Source: Steinernema hermaphroditum (lineage: Eukaryota; Nematoda; Chromadorea; Rhabditida; Steinernematidae). Taken from it: a stretch of 64,000 nt of DNA. A program made the position numbers and the translations under genes. The notes beneath the pieces were generated by a model that saw only the letters and a list, made by a program, of their open reading frames with translations, did no database searches and had not been told where the DNA came from. Positions 1-11,792 of this stretch are shown piece after piece. Position 1 is the stretch's first letter. Each line of letters starts with the position of its first letter. Location of the stretch: assembly GCA_030435675.1 (NCBI GenBank), contig CM059622.1, positions 8,060,001-8,124,000 on the forward strand, given 5' to 3'.

Positions 1-635
1 CGCGTTAGTCAGTAGTCGCTCGGGACTACGCATCGCCGCTAGGGGCGATTTGGGATCACACGCAGTGATCAAGAAGAGGAAGAGAGAAGAAGGGAGAAGA
101 GAGAAGAGAAAAGAGAAGAAGGGAAGAAGAGAAGAAAGGGAAGAGGAGAAAACCGCGTCGCGCACGCGTACAGCGAAGCTTCAGGGGCCAATAACCCGCG
201 TGGCACCTTCAATAGCTGCGGATCGGCTGGAAGGTTTAAGGCGAGCGCCCACGCAACGCACTTTGCTTTATGAGTGGTTTTACGCGTGACAGTATTTATG
301 GGACACCCTGTATATTGAACGCGATATTGACATTGTCAAAGACGTAGTATAAAGAATAAAACGAAACCAGGCGAAAAATTCATCAAAGAACACACAGAAA
401 ACAGTTGACCCCCAGGTGCGCCTATTTATATGGCCGCGCCAAATCTGAGTCGGACGAATTTATTACATTCTTTGTCTGCATGGTGGGTCCTGAACGGAAA
501 ATAAATAATAGCATTTTGTAGCCTGATAAATTCTGTATCTAGTAGGTACCACGTTTTTGGCGCAACTTTGAAAATTCAGGGTAAATCGGCAATTGGAACT
601 TTATCTAAGGGGTGCGCCTATTTATATGCCGCCAC
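1..635. other. Gene-poor flank with Tc1/mariner-like end
   Basis: I see no supported gene here. Positions 60-160 are a purine-rich stretch of GAAGAGAA-type repeats; its open frame is low complexity and is not credible as a protein. Around 297-318 the sequence reads GGGACACCCTGTATA, which resembles the outer end of a Tc1/mariner-type transposon lying to the left. The 17-mer GGTGCGCCTATTTATAT occurs twice (about 416 and 611), so the first hAT copy has inserted into an older repeat. Confidence 0.4.
628..635. repeat. 8-bp target-site duplication, left
   Basis: GCCGCCAC lies immediately before the hAT terminus and is repeated exactly at 2958-2965, immediately after the other terminus. An 8-bp duplication is the hallmark of hAT-superfamily insertion. 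Confidence 0.9.
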
Positions 636-2957
636 CAGGGATGTGCGAAATTCCGTTTCCGTTTCCGTTTGGAAGGCCAAATCGCGGAAATTTCAAACGG
701 AAATCCTACTCTCACAATGGCACGACCCTCCCGTTCGCGCACTCACACACGTCGCTTTTTCTCCACACCAACGCTTATATCTCGCCGCGCTTTGCCTGCG
801 GGGCGTGTTATGGGATATTTTCTCGTGCGCGCAACGGCTTTCAGAAGATTGCGCACCGTCGCACAGACTGTATTGCAATAAGTTTTCATTGTGTCGCACT
901 CTCAACAGATGCCTTCTATTTTGAGATGGATTCAGATCGAGTGATCTGTGCAAGAACGTAGCATGACTTTAACGTGAATATCGCTCGAAGAATAAGATAA
1001 CGGGATCGGTTCTCATTGCTTTTTGACCAAGAACATGCATTCCATAGTGAACTAAGTAAGATTAGAGAATTTTATAGCCACTACCTTCACACATGCCTTC
1101 ACTTTTGTCAAGATTATGGAAAGTCAGATGGAATCTGACCGGATCAAAGTCGCTCAAAGTGATCAACAACTGCTCAAATTCAATAAATCTCCCCTAGTTT
1201 GTGTTCTTCTCAGACAAAGACTACTCCCTAGACGTGACTAATATCCCTCCAGATCCACAATATGAGGTTGGTCAAGCTCCAGTCTGTATTCACCTTCGTT
1301 TGCCCCGAAACAGTGATTGCGTTGAGAAATGACCAACGTAGCGCAAAGAGGTTTACCAATTTATTGGGTTGGAGCATTGAAAATGGGACACTTGATAAAC
1401 ATTCATTTTTTTCGCCATGTTTACACTTATGGCAGAATTGGTGGGTGATTTGTGGAGTGCAGTGAACTCTCACCCCACACTGTGATTCGACACTTGTCCA
1501 TTGGATGCCTCTTAATATTAGAGGTCTATTCATTTTTGATGATCATTTTTTTGGCACCTCGAGATGACAAAATGCGAAGTGATTTACGGGCACCCTATGG
1601 TATTAATTGTGCGATGGACGGTGACCGCTTTTAACCACATGCATATTTGGGTCTGACCTACCGAATGCACCTATCTATGTGGTCGTCATTTATCACAACA
1701 TGAGCTAATCTCAAAAAGATGGTCTTTTCGGATCATCGGATTTCACCATGTTCTGTTAACGCCAACGTTTCCAATTGATTAAGTACGGTAACAGAGAATG
1801 GGGATATAGAGCAGGTAGCCCTCGCTCACAGCTACCATGCACGCATAGCGACTCCATGAGTTCACCTCTACTTCAAGGAAATAAAGACCAAATGTTTAAA
1901 AAAAGCAGACTTCAGGAATGGTGCCTGAAACCTGATATTTTCAAGTTGACCCCCAGAATGGCTCTCCATTTTGAGCTGAGAGATTCCTTTTTTACTATTT
2001 ACCTAGAACTCTCTTAGCTCTATCTAATCGCTATATGTGCTCGTCCACCAAGGGTGACACCAGAAGAATTCACTCCAAGTAAGACAAAGAGGTCGAAAAT
2101 TGGACCACAACATTTTTTGACTTGAAACCCCTTGTATCCTATGAACTAGGGATCTGTCTTTCGCTCGAGAAGTGGTCTGTAGCTGTCCAGTCAAATGGTG
2201 TATATCTTGAAGTGAAATGGTTGAAAAAATGCAAATAAACAATCAGTCCAAAAGTGTCCCATTTTCACTGCTCCAACCCAATATATTCAGAGCTCAGTAC
2301 TCACTTCGGAAGGTCCCCTAGAGTCGTCAAATTTGAGCTATGTCGCAGATGCGATGGATTTCTCCCATCTTCCACGACCTTCTATATAGACAGTCTATGT
2401 TAAACCCTTTAAATAGCCTTGTGTTGACTATATTGCCAGTCTCTTGACTAGGTGTAGCATAAATCACTTGTGTTACATCCCTCCCTCTCGCTCTTGTTGA
2501 ACAGGTTGGTCGACCTGTCAACTCCCATTTCAGATCTCCCCGACAAGACCCGCGTGGCGCTCTTCGGAGTTATAGGCGAGTCGGTGGAGATAAAATACAA
2601 TAAGCTAACCGATGTCTTGACAGAACGCAGATTGTAAAGTGGACTATAAGGCAAATTGTGAAAAGTGCAATTGAAGCAGTTTTGAGCCCTGAGCATCCTA
2701 CTTCTAATTGGTATTATTAGAAGAGCTCAGCACACATGTACAAAGATGTAAAATGTCCAGGTATTTTACGCCCTAAAACGCCAAGATTAACAAAAGTGTG
2801 GACAAAAAAATTCCGTTTCCGCAAAGCGGAAATTTCCGCGTCTTTGGCGATTTCCGTTTCCGTTTGGGCGGACCCTAAATTTCCATTTCCGTTTGAACGG
2901 ACCCAAAATTTCCGTTTCCGTTTCCGTTTTGCAGAATTATATTTCCGCACATCCCTG
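636..2957. mobile_element. Non-autonomous hAT element, family A copy 1
   Basis: This 2.3-kb element starts CAGGGATGTGCG and ends CGCACATCCCTG, giving inverted termini, and it is flanked by an exact 8-bp duplication GCCGCCAC. Just inside both ends are arrays of TTTCCG / CGGAAA hexamers (about 650-700 and 2815-2945), the kind of subterminal repeats hAT transposases bind. None of its open frames looks like a hAT transposase (no DDE or hATC-type segment), so it is probably mobilised in trans. A second copy lies in reverse orientation at 44970-46931 and shares several open frames base for base or nearly so. Superfamily assignment rests on TIR plus TSD and is strong; the family name is unknown. Confidence 0.88.
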
Positions 2958-2965
2958 GCCGCCAC
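2958..2965. repeat. 8-bp target-site duplication, right
   Basis: An exact copy of GCCGCCAC that pairs with 628-635 across the hAT insertion. Confidence 0.9.
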
Positions 2966-3039
2966 TGTATATGAAAAAACAAACAACACTACCTTATTCA
3001 GCACGCAAAATTACATACATATTGCAAAAATATCATGCT

Positions 3040-3640
3040 AAGTGGCCACCTTTAGCGTCGATACAGGTTTGAACACGTTTCTTGAAATTTTCCATGATGC
3101 GTACCAATGTTTCCAGACTAATTTATTCCCAGGCCTGCCTCAAAGTCCACTTTTTGGATACAAACCATTTGTACATCAAAGAGCAGGCCTTTGTCTATAT
3201 AATACTGAAAATCGCGAAATTCAGACGATTTAAATTCCGCTTCTTGAATAGGCAAACTTTTTTGAACATTATGGCGCAACCCCCTGAAAACGGTGGTTCG
3301 ACGAGGGTGGTCCTCCATGGTAACATCTTTTTCGAGCCCTATACGAAGCTTGTGTATTCCTGCTTCGTAGTGGATCGATGTTAGCCTTCTGGAATCGACA
3401 TCGGAGAATCCGCTAGTGCTTCTTAAATGACACCTAGAACAAATGTCATTCGTCACAACCCCTTTTTTCTTAGTATTGTCGAGGCACGCAGTGATTTTGA
3501 ACATATTTTGGACAATGCACAAACAATTTCTGGCCGGCCAGACTTCAGAAAACGATTTTCTATAACTTCGTGACCTTGCCGTTCTTACTGCGTGCCATGT
3601 TTGCCAATTTGACTTGCTTTGGTTTACCAATTTGGCCCTT
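3040..3640 (-). pseudogene. Decayed Tc1/mariner-type transposase
   Basis: The minus strand has a 170-codon open frame (3630-3118) containing CIVQNMFKITACLDNTKKKG, which resembles the helix-turn-helix linker of IS630/Tc1/mariner transposases. After a stop it continues as a tail reading RVQTCIDAKGGH, typical of the C-terminal end of such transposases. The intervening catalytic DDE core is not recognisable and at least two in-frame stops interrupt the reading, so this is a broken, internally deleted copy. A CACCCTGTAATA sequence near 3855-3866 looks like its outer terminus. The family call is from memory of motif shape and is moderate. Confidence 0.5.
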
Positions 3641-4241
3641 TAAAAAATGATCTATTCCTTGTTTTTCAAAGAATCTGGAAGAACGATATTTTCTCAGAGC
3701 CTTTTTTTCTCGGAAAACAACAGGAAATTAAAGTATTAAAGGCAGTACCCACATCAGAAAAGGCTGGGAAACACGAATAAATCAACATCGGAGCCTAATT
3801 ATTCGAAAAAGCAACCGATATAACTAAAAGAGAAAGCGTTCCAGAACTTTCGCCCCACCCTGTAATAGGCATAAAGAGATGAAATATAAATGCAAAAATG
3901 GTTTTCTGATTTTCTCACATGTTTTTTTTTGCAACGGAATACAGTAAAAGACGGTTAGAAAAAAGTTAAAAATTTTGGTCTCTGGTGGGAATCGAACCCC
4001 GGTGGTGGTACTCAGCTAATCGCTGCGAGATCGAATCTTGTCAAATTTTGAGGCGGAACTCGTGTTCGCCTCGATATGAGATTGCATTCTTCACGAACCG
4101 ACGCGACGTATGAGCCAACAGTAGACCGACACGTGCCGACGAACCGTCGGCCGACCACCGGTGGATTTGTGACCAATCTTTCCGGCTCGTCGCGTCAGAG
4201 GATTCGTGAATGAATGCGCACTCTCTGCGTGTAGGTGGAAT
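3641..4241. other. Intergenic, AT-rich, with tRNA-like remnant
   Basis: No protein gene seen. On the minus strand 3988-3998 reads GGTTCGATTCC, a perfect Pol III B-box, followed by a tRNA-like 3' end. No matching 5' half or paired acceptor stem can be drawn, so this looks like a tRNA-derived repeat remnant and not a working tRNA. Positions 4090-4215 contain an imperfect inverted repeat (TTCACGAACCGACGCGACG against a matching segment near 4180-4205). Confidence 0.35.
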
Positions 4242-5361
4242 CAGGGGTGCGCAAACCTCGCTCTCAGAACGACGTCATGATCAGTCAGGGATATCGTTGC
4301 GGGAGCACTTAGGGGCAATTGGTCGTGGTTTTGACCACTTTTACACCTGATAGGCTGGAGAAACTGCCGAATGTTATACATCATTTTGTAGAGGAGACAA
4401 TTCTGAACAGTGTAAGTGGGGTCACGAGGGATCTACGCAGAGTCACTACCCTCGGAACAGGTCGAAATTGTAAAATCGACTTTTTTAACACTTTTCGACT
4501 TTTACTCAATTTCGGGCCATGGGGCACACCAATCGGTGTATACAGTCTTGTAGAGGACTCGATGGCGAACAGGACTGGGTAGGGTTATCCCCCCTCCCCG
4601 TGCACAAAAAAGGACCTAAAACTAAGTCAAACGATTACGGTACTTTTGACGGAAATTTATGATCCTATTATAAGAGTACTTTTACACCCCGACGACAAGT
4701 GTGACTTCAGAGCCTTATGCATATTGTTGTAGATGAGTGTATGCTGAATACGACTGGCTAGATCGCAGGACATCGGTAAAAACAATTCCCCCCTAAAAGC
4801 AAGGTCGATGTTTTAAGACCCCTTACGTTGTTTTATAGTGTTCCAGACTAAATAATTCCATAAAAATGATCCAAAGAACAAAACAAACGGTGAATGTATT
4901 CTTGTAGAGCACACCATAGAGTACAAGAATATATGGGGTTATATACCCCCCCCGTGAATGGGAAGTGCCCTAAAACGAGGTCCAAACATTTGACATTTGA
5001 ATCTCGAAATCAGCTTTTTCAAGTCAGCTTCGTATTTAAGACACATAGTCAGCTCATAGTGAATTTTTCTCCTCTACAAGATGCTGAAGAAAAAAAACCC
5101 GATCGTCATTATAAAAATTTAACAAACGCGGCTGAGATGGGACTACAAGTAAGTGGTCCCACCTACAAGTAAGTGGTCCCACCACGATTTCCCTGCGGCG
5201 CAAGTGCCCTGAACTTGTACTCCGTCATCGGATCCGTTGATAAACGAAGCCATTTCTCTTGTCGTCTGCGCTTATATCGCACCGCTCCGCGCAGACGGTC
5301 GGCTCCGAATGGTAACCGACCCCCCCCCCCCCAAATCGGAGCGACCTATTGCCCACCCCTG
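4242..5361. mobile_element. Non-autonomous hAT element, family B copy 1
   Basis: A 1.1-kb element beginning CAGGGGTGCGCAAA and ending TTGCCCACCCCTG, a classic hAT-type terminal inverted repeat. It is colinear with the copy at 12713-13812, sharing most of its length including the internal poly-C tracts. The 8 bp on each side (GGTGGAAT and CTGGTCAT) do not match, so either the target duplication has decayed or one end was rearranged. No transposase frame is present. Confidence 0.8.
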
Positions 5362-6553
5362 CTGGTCATACTTTTGCCCCGCGCGCGCGGGGCAAACTTG
5401 TCACCGTAGGATTTGCTTGGCGCCTCAGGTGCTTCGTGTCATGGAACAACCTTCTACCGTTCGTCATCCTGACGCCTCAGGCGCTTCGTGTTGTTATTTA
5501 TTCGCGCTTGTTCGGAATTGCGGGATGAGTACATTTTCACTTGTCTACGGGGCCACAACCACCTGTATTTGCACATACGTTGTTTTGAGCGAATGAGATG
5601 CAACTTATCATGAATGTTTATTCTGTTCCTACCCAAATCTAGCAGTGTTCGGTCGAGCACAGGAAGATGACTGTACTGATCTGGCCTATTTGGGATTTGA
5701 CATGTTTCGAACAATCGGAATGTGTTTCGAACTATTCCCTAGACTGCGAAGAGCTTCGTAGTGGGCATAGAACGGGTTCCTCTGAGCAACCACTGTGTTT
5801 TATATGGCTGTTGTGGCCTATTTCAATAGCTTTGATGGTTTTTCGCGCGTTTGTGTTCGAAAGAGTCACCATTGAGGACAGCGCGATCGATTTGGAATAA
5901 GAAGGCCGCCATGATCAGATGCAGTTAACGGTATGCTGGAAAACTGTTCACTTATGACTTATTCGCATTCGTTTCAGATACGGAACAAGAGCACGATTAC
6001 CGCCGAGTTCATCAAGAATCGCTGCCAACTGAAGCTCCTTTTGCGCTAGAATCTAGATGAAACTACGCAAGACTTTCCTGTGTGCATACTAGCGCAAGGA
6101 ATGCGTTTCTCTGGATCACATGGTGCGAGGAAGAGTTTGGAACAGAATAATCGCACTTCCCAGGCAGAACATGCAGTGGTGACGAAACTATTGCGTCAAA
6201 TTATTATGAAAGAGACTGTGCGAGTGTTCCAGGCTTCCTCGCGCAATATGCTCCAGAGACACGTATTCTTTACACTAGACAAAGAATTCCTGTGCATTTT
6301 CATTCTAGCGCAAATAGAGCTTCTTCGGAGAGCGCTTCTTCATGAACTGGCCGTTGCAGCTTATTATTATCCTGCACCGATCTGAAAGTAACACAAATAA
6401 GTCATAAACTGTGGCTTTTTCTAGCTTACCGTCGACTTCAGTCCGACCAGAGCAGTCTTCTCACTCTGAATCGGCCGCGCAGTCCTCAATGCTGACGCGT
6501 TCGGAACAAAAAACGCACGAAAAACAGTCGAAAACTATTGAAAAGACAACTTA
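5362..6553. other. Intergenic, no gene recognised
   Basis: A GC palindrome (GCCCCGCGCGCGCGGGGC) lies near 5376-5393 and belongs to the same family as the cluster at 7140-7370. The phrase GCCTCAGG(T/C)GCTTCGTGT is repeated near 5421 and 5473. Open frames of 77-101 codons at 5667-5900 and 6080-6385 match nothing I know and lack convincing splice or codon patterns. Confidence 0.4.
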
Positions 6554-7076
6554 CAAGGGAACATCCCCAAGTGCCCGACGAGTTAGGAGCTGAGATGTGG
6601 CGCGGCTTGTAGGCGGTCTTCTAACTAAGAAAACGCACATAGTCTCACCGGCCATAAATCAGTCGGGCTACCATAAAGATGGTCATGAAGTTGCAAAAAA
6701 TTGTAAGGTCTCCTGGTGCGATGTCCCTGACTAGTCAGAATATACGGTATTTTTGTCCGATTTTGGACGGGGTTTTTAAGGATTTCGGCATTTAGAGCCA
6801 AAATTAACATTACCAGTTAACAACCATGTTCTTTTAGCAAGAAAAGGGGTCAAAAAATGACAAAAAACTGACATGAAAACCGTATATTCTGACTAGTCAG
6901 GGACATCGCACCAGGAGACCTTACAATTTTTTGCAACTTCATGACCATCTTTATGGTAGCCCGACTGATTTATGGCCGGTGAGACTATGTGCGTTTTCTT
7001 AGTTAGAAGACCGTCTACAAGCCGCGCCACATCTCAGCTCCTAACTCGTCGGACACTTGGGGATGTTCCCTTGTTA
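6551..7076. mobile_element. Palindromic MITE, CAAGGGAA family copy 1
   Basis: The element proper is 6554-7073. It begins CAAGGGAACATCCCCAAGTG and ends with the reverse complement. The two arms are about 190 bp each and nearly perfect reverse complements, around a short AT-rich centre near 6750-6885. A 3-bp TTA directly flanks both ends (6551-6553, 7074-7076). A 3-bp TWA-type duplication fits PIF/Harbinger or a similar group better than hAT or Tc1. It shares its outer TIR with the larger palindrome at 25604-26819. No coding capacity. Confidence 0.8.
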
Positions 7077-7514
7077 GTCCACGCGAAGCACAGTACTCGT
7101 ACGTTTCGTGCGCAGACCTGATCAAAAGGGCAAAAATCCGTGCAAGACCTCGATTTTGTCCTGCGGAACATCGAAAAACCCCGTGGAAAACCATGGGGCA
7201 AAGAAAATGCCCCGCGGGGCAAAGATCGCGGCGGGTGGTGCCAATGTTCCGCGGAGCAAAGTATGACCACCCGCGGGGCATTTTTTTTGCCCCGTGCGCG
7301 CGGGGTAGCCCGCGGGGCACAATTCACAATGGATTTGCCCCGCGCGTGCGGGGTACCCCGCGGAGTATGACCAAGCCTTTAGGACTGTCGTGGTCAAACA
7401 AGTGGGGGAAGTGGCAAACACAATCGCGCAAGAAGAGCTCTTTTTACTGAGATGAAGTGCAACAGAGGGGCGAATAAATTAATTCTAGGGTAAGCAACGC
7501 GTATGTACAAAAAT
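7077..7514. repeat. Cluster of GC palindromes (CCCCGCGGGG type)
   Basis: Positions about 7150-7370 hold several copies of GCCCCGCGGGGC and GCCCCGCGCGTGCGGGG-type palindromes, separated by 10-40 bp, with larger inverted pairs such as AGTATGACCACCCGCGGGGC. Open frames through it exist on both strands only because it is GC-rich. The same motif appears singly near 5376. Possible hairpin-forming satellite remnant; function unknown. Confidence 0.55.
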
Positions 7515-10500
7515 CTAGATTTCTGACGACTCTGTGTACGAGTCGGGAATCTTCAGGCTCTCTATGGCCAGGCGGAGCGAGGATCGAAAACTCCTCATGG
7601 ACTCTTGGAACCGCCTAAAGAAGAAGAGTGAGGTTGGACTACTCTTTTGCTCGGTCACTTACTCCGTGTCCATTCTCTTCATTAATTCCGCTCGAAGTGC
7701 GTTTAGCATGCGCCTGAAGTTCATACGTTTAGGGGAATTATTTGCACAAACCTGTTGTCAAGACTCATGTACGCTTGGAGAGCCTCTTCCAAAGCCGTTA
7801 TATCTACCACGATCTGAGTACTCTGGTCCTCGTGGCGCACGGGAACTCCTTCCAGGGCTTGCAACAGTTTTTCTACGGCTGTGTGGACAGAGCTCATCAT
7901 GACCTGAAACAATAGGTTTGAGATTAGCTCTGGGAAGCAACTAACGTACTTGCTCACTCAATTGGGGCGCCAGAACCACCATTTCGGACTGAATGGATAC
8001 CATACACATAATCAGCTCCTTGATGAAGTACGATACGTCTTCTTCACATGCGTCTTCGTACGAAACTGCGTCCATGAGGGTAGTGAACGTCGCCGCTTTC
8101 ATGGCAAGATAATGCCGCACGATCGTCGAACGATAGCTGACCAATTTTTGTTTGCACTTCTTCAACGGAAAATTCAAATTTCAAGAGAGATTACGGTACT
8201 CACGTCCAGAATCACATCTGCGAAGCGAACTCCACTGCCGCTAAGCCTCTTGCAGATCATCGGAAGAGAGTGGTCAATGATGCACTCAAGGTTGCAAATG
8301 GAGATCAAAAGACGTCGTCCGGTGACATTGGAGGATGGCGCGGTGGAAGAGGCGTTGTGAGCGGAACCGAGATCCGACTCGTCAAAATCTGGAAAACCGA
8401 TGTAGAAGGAACTGGTCAATAAAACTAACTCGATCCGACGGGAGCACCGCGACTTGGGGTCGAAGATCTGGTGGAAGAAGTGTCATCCAAAGTTAGCTTC
8501 TGGGGTCTGCGGTTGTCCTTCAGCTTTAGAAGTCCTTCGAAACAGTCTTTTATGCTCTGGATCAGCAAGGAAAATCTGCTGATGAGCATCTCCTTGAAGC
8601 TCTCATTGGAAAACAGATCGAATTCACCCGAGAAGCCATCGTGGGAGCAAATCTGTTGGAAGTACGGTAGCGACTCGACCAACTACACAGAGCCACGTTT
8701 GATTACTGCTGAACGCAACTCATCGATTACCTCGTTCTCATACTGGTACGGTAGCGTAGTCTTCGACACGCCTGCAACAACGTCAATCTTCCAGTTTTCC
8801 TTCGCTCCTAGCGCCACGATCGCCGTACTTGTAGAGCGGACAAGCAAGTCAAGGCATTGCAGTCGAAGGGTGTTGCAGAGTTCGATCAACGGTTGGACAT
8901 GTTTGTGATTGAGGGCCGCATTAGGGAACTCCAGAAGCGAATTGACACACACCCTCAAAAGCTTCAGTGAGGCAAACAGCTCGTTGATCTGCTGACGATC
9001 CGAGATGTCCGGCCACGTGACAAATTGCCCCGCGATCTTGTACTCGTTGACAATGCTGTCCTTTTCCGGAAGGAACGACGGCGCCAGTGCATTGAGCATC
9101 AACCACGAACTCATATTGATGGTGTTGATCAGCATCTGCTGAAAAGGTGAACAACAAGAGTACGGCCGACAGAGAACCGGCTGAACTCACGTCGATATCC
9201 ATCTGCTTCTGGACGTATCGTTCGTCAGTGGCAGAGGAGTAGATCTGCGAGAGCTTCCAGAAAGTTTGCAGCTTGTCGCTAAGCACGGATATCAATTCGC
9301 CGACAAACTGCTGCCTGTGCAAACTGATTCCTTCCACTAAGAATACACGTGGTTCAGCATGCACTAATGCTCGCGGCCATGCTTACCCTGGTACATGCCT
9401 TCGTTGCGGTGCGCTTGATCTTGAACGGCCAGGGAGTGGTGTTTATCCTGCAACTGCCAGAGTACATCTTCTAGCCAACAGTGATAAGCGGTAATGCATT
9501 CCCAAGAAGGGTCCGATTCAGGATCGAGGCATTTGAGGTATTTGATCAATTTGCTCTGGTCTTCAAAGGTGGTCGGAACATCAATCAAACGCTGTTTCAA
9601 GAGGCTCTTTAGTGCGATCATTTTCTCATCCAGGACTTGCATCACTGCAATACAAAAGCATGGGTTATGGGTGAAACGCAAGAATCCGTACCCTCTTTAA
9701 AAAGCTCCACGTCGGTATCCTTGAACAGAGACTTTGCGCGAGTGTAGTCGTTCAAAATTGCAGAGTATTCGCCCTTCGCCAGATTTTCGTCAATCGCAGA
9801 AGGAAGGAAGAAGATGAATCGAAACCGAGTCAGGATTGAAAGTGCATTCCTGGTCGCGTCCGCTCGATCTTTCCGGTTCAATACGTCCAAGAAAAGTTGA
9901 TCGGCAGTCGCGCTCGAGTCATCAACCTGGAGAATACGGAACTTCACAAAATGACTTTGACAGTTATACCTTTTCGCTCAGATTCTTGCTTAGCGGCCAT
10001 CCCCGCGTATTCCGTTCAAGTTGCAGTCGATCATGGAAATTGGCCAAGGCATCGACGCAGCTGATCAGCGAATGAAGATTCGCTTTGTGAACGTCTTTGC
10101 TGCTTTCGGCTTCCACTAGTGCCGTTTGCTTCATGTTTTCTACACCCTTCTTCAGATCTTCCAATCTTAAGCGCACCACAATGCAAAGTTCCAGTGACGA
10201 AATCTTACTTCGTGTGGGAATGGCTTTCCAGAAGATAGTAGCGCGGGTCGAAGCTCTCCATGCGTCGATTCGAGGATCCATCGGGAAAGAGGCGTGAAAG
10301 AGACGTCGTATCTAGTCTGTTTTTCCTACAAAAGAAAGAATAATATCATATAGAAAACGCTGCAACTCACGGATCCACATTGATTCCAAGGGCATCAACG
10401 TTGTCGTTCGTCTCCTGGATCGTCCGCACAACTTCCCTTCCGGGAACCGTCCTCATTTCATCCACCCAAACGGCGCTCTCTTCGAGCGGACCCGTGGTCT

Positions 10501-10798
10501 GCGGGAACACTCGGAACTGGACGTTGGAAATCCCACGGCCACCGGATCGCGTGCAGATCGTGATTTCCCCGAGGCCGCGTTTAGCGTTTCCAACGCGCGC
10601 CACGATCTTCGTCGGGGACTTCCACTTCGCAGACATAAGACAGTCGGTTCCGCATATCAGCAACACGACGAGGTCACTCTGGTCGATGCCGAGATTCTCG
10701 CCCCGAATCGTCACCGACTGTCCAGGAACGCCTTCTTTGGGCGAAAGACCCGTGATGATAGGGTGCCCGTCAGAAGGTGCTCCATTCGGAGCCATCAA
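7515..10798 (-). CDS. sec-5: Exocyst complex component Sec5 (EXOC2)
   Basis: A multi-exon gene encoding the exocyst subunit that tethers secretory vesicles to the plasma membrane and binds Ral GTPase. Exon 1 (from ATG at 10798) encodes the IPT/TIG Ral-binding domain, with GLSPKEGVPGQSVTIRGENL and SGGRGISNVQF, followed by SAVWVDEM as in EXOC2. Later exons carry the conserved helical rod: NLHSLISCVDALANFHDRL, FLDVLNRKDRADATRNAL, AILNDYTRAKSLF. The 3' part is read by eye: after a donor at about 7635 a last exon encodes RFQESMRSFRSSLRLAIESL and stops at 7515-7517. At least eight introns, mostly around 45-60 nt. The next gene, RNase H1, is on the same strand; only 175 bp separate its stop from the Sec5 start, so polycistronic transcription with trans-splicing is possible. 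Confidence 0.93.
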
Positions 10799-10973
10799 GA
10801 ATCTGAAAGCTGCGAGTTGGGATCTCTAAAGACGAACAATCCCATACGATGGAACCTGCAGATATGAAAGCGTGCCACGAACACCAACACAGCATCACCC
10901 ACTAGCAAATAAAAACTTTATCATCATCGAAAACACACAAACACACAAAATTACACCTAGTAACCGCTAGAAT

Positions 10974-11792
10974 TCACCTAGCAAAACGGTCGTACTTTTC
11001 GGCACCCGCAACTGCCAACCTATCAGCCATCTCGTTCCCGTGGATTCCAGCGTGGCCGCGAACGTGCTCGAACTTCACGTCCACTTCACTCATCAGATTG
11101 TCGACCTTTTCCAGCAAATCGCGATTCTTGACAGGCTGACCGTTGGCAGTAACCCAGCCCTTCTTCTTCCAGCCTTTGATCCACTTCTCCATGGACTGGA
11201 TAAGTAAATTCGAATCCGTACGGACTATCAATCTGTCGAGTCCTTTGTCGCGGCCCTGCTCCAACGCCTTTACTACAGCTTGAAGTTCCGCTCGGTTGTT
11301 TGTCGCTGGTCCTACTAGAGGTTCCGAAACGTTGTCCGGGTGGTCGTCTCCCCAGTAAACACCGTATCCTGCCCGAGCGTTGTTTTTCCCGTTGCTGGAA
11401 CAGGCTCCATCGGTGTAAACGACCGTTGCATTCTTCCATGTTGACGAGCTTCCACTTCCCACCGCCGCAGAAGTTGAGATGGAGCGGCTCAGCTTGGGTC
11501 CGCTAGGTCCACCGCCATAGGAACACGCAGCGGATGGAAATGTCCTCTTTCTGTTGTTTCTGAGCGCGTAGAGCGAAGAAGAGGCGGAAGGTGGCGGCGG
11601 GAGGCGAGAATCCGAGGAACTGGGCAGAGTCGTGTTTTCTTCAATGAAACCTTGCGCTTCTTCAATGCTGGGGAACTTCTTGTATCTCGCATTCTGGAAT
11701 CCACTCACTTGCTTCTTGCATTCATCCCACGTGGTGTAGACGCCAACTTTGAAGCCTCGGGCGACGGCGTAGAACCCACGCGCCTTGCCCAT
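10974..11792 (-). CDS. rnh-1.0: Ribonuclease H1
   Basis: Encodes an enzyme that cleaves the RNA strand of RNA-DNA hybrids. The N-terminal hybrid-binding domain begins MGKARGFYAVARGFKVGVY and includes SGFQNARYKKF. A Ser/Pro-rich linker follows, then the RNase H fold with all four catalytic acids visible: YTDGAC, NNRAELQ, VRTDSN and GNEMADRLA. The coding sequence has no intron, unusual among its neighbours. I place the start at the ATG at 11792, which opens the binding domain. An in-frame ATG at 11897 would add about 35 residues (MSLFFSLIGRSSFSSF...), or 20 residues if a 45-nt GT-AG intron just upstream of the main ATG is removed. That Arg/Ser/Phe-rich leader could be a mitochondrial targeting signal, as known for mammalian RNase H1. 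The gene lies directly upstream of Sec5 on the same strand. Confidence 0.93.
   Translation of the reverse strand: MGKARGFYAVARGFKVGVYTTWDECKKQVSGFQNARYKKFPSIEEAQGFIEENTTLPSSSDSRLPPPPSASSSLYALRNNRKRTFPSAACSYGGGPSGPKLSRSISTSAAVGSGSSSTWKNATVVYTDGACSSNGKNNARAGYGVYWGDDHPDNVSEPLVGPATNNRAELQAVVKALEQGRDKGLDRLIVRTDSNLLIQSMEKWIKGWKKKGWVTANGQPVKNRDLLEKVDNLMSEVDVKFEHVRGHAGIHGNEMADRLAVAGAEKYDRFAR

Noticed and set aside
50..289. Open frame rich in Lys/Arg/Glu (MGSHAVIKKRKREE...)
   Set aside because: It is translation of a GAAGAGAA low-complexity tract with no homology signal or splice structure.
693..953. Repeated open frames shared with 46529-46789
   Set aside because: They match because both lie in the same non-autonomous hAT element; no transposase features and not coding.
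3976..4050. Possible tRNA gene on the minus strand
   Set aside because: A perfect B box is present but no matching acceptor stem, and an A-box-like sequence lies only about 10 nt away, too close for a tRNA.
7150..7370. CRISPR-like array from the regularly spaced GC palindromes
   Set aside because: Spacing is irregular, palindromes differ in sequence, and this is eukaryotic DNA with no cas genes.
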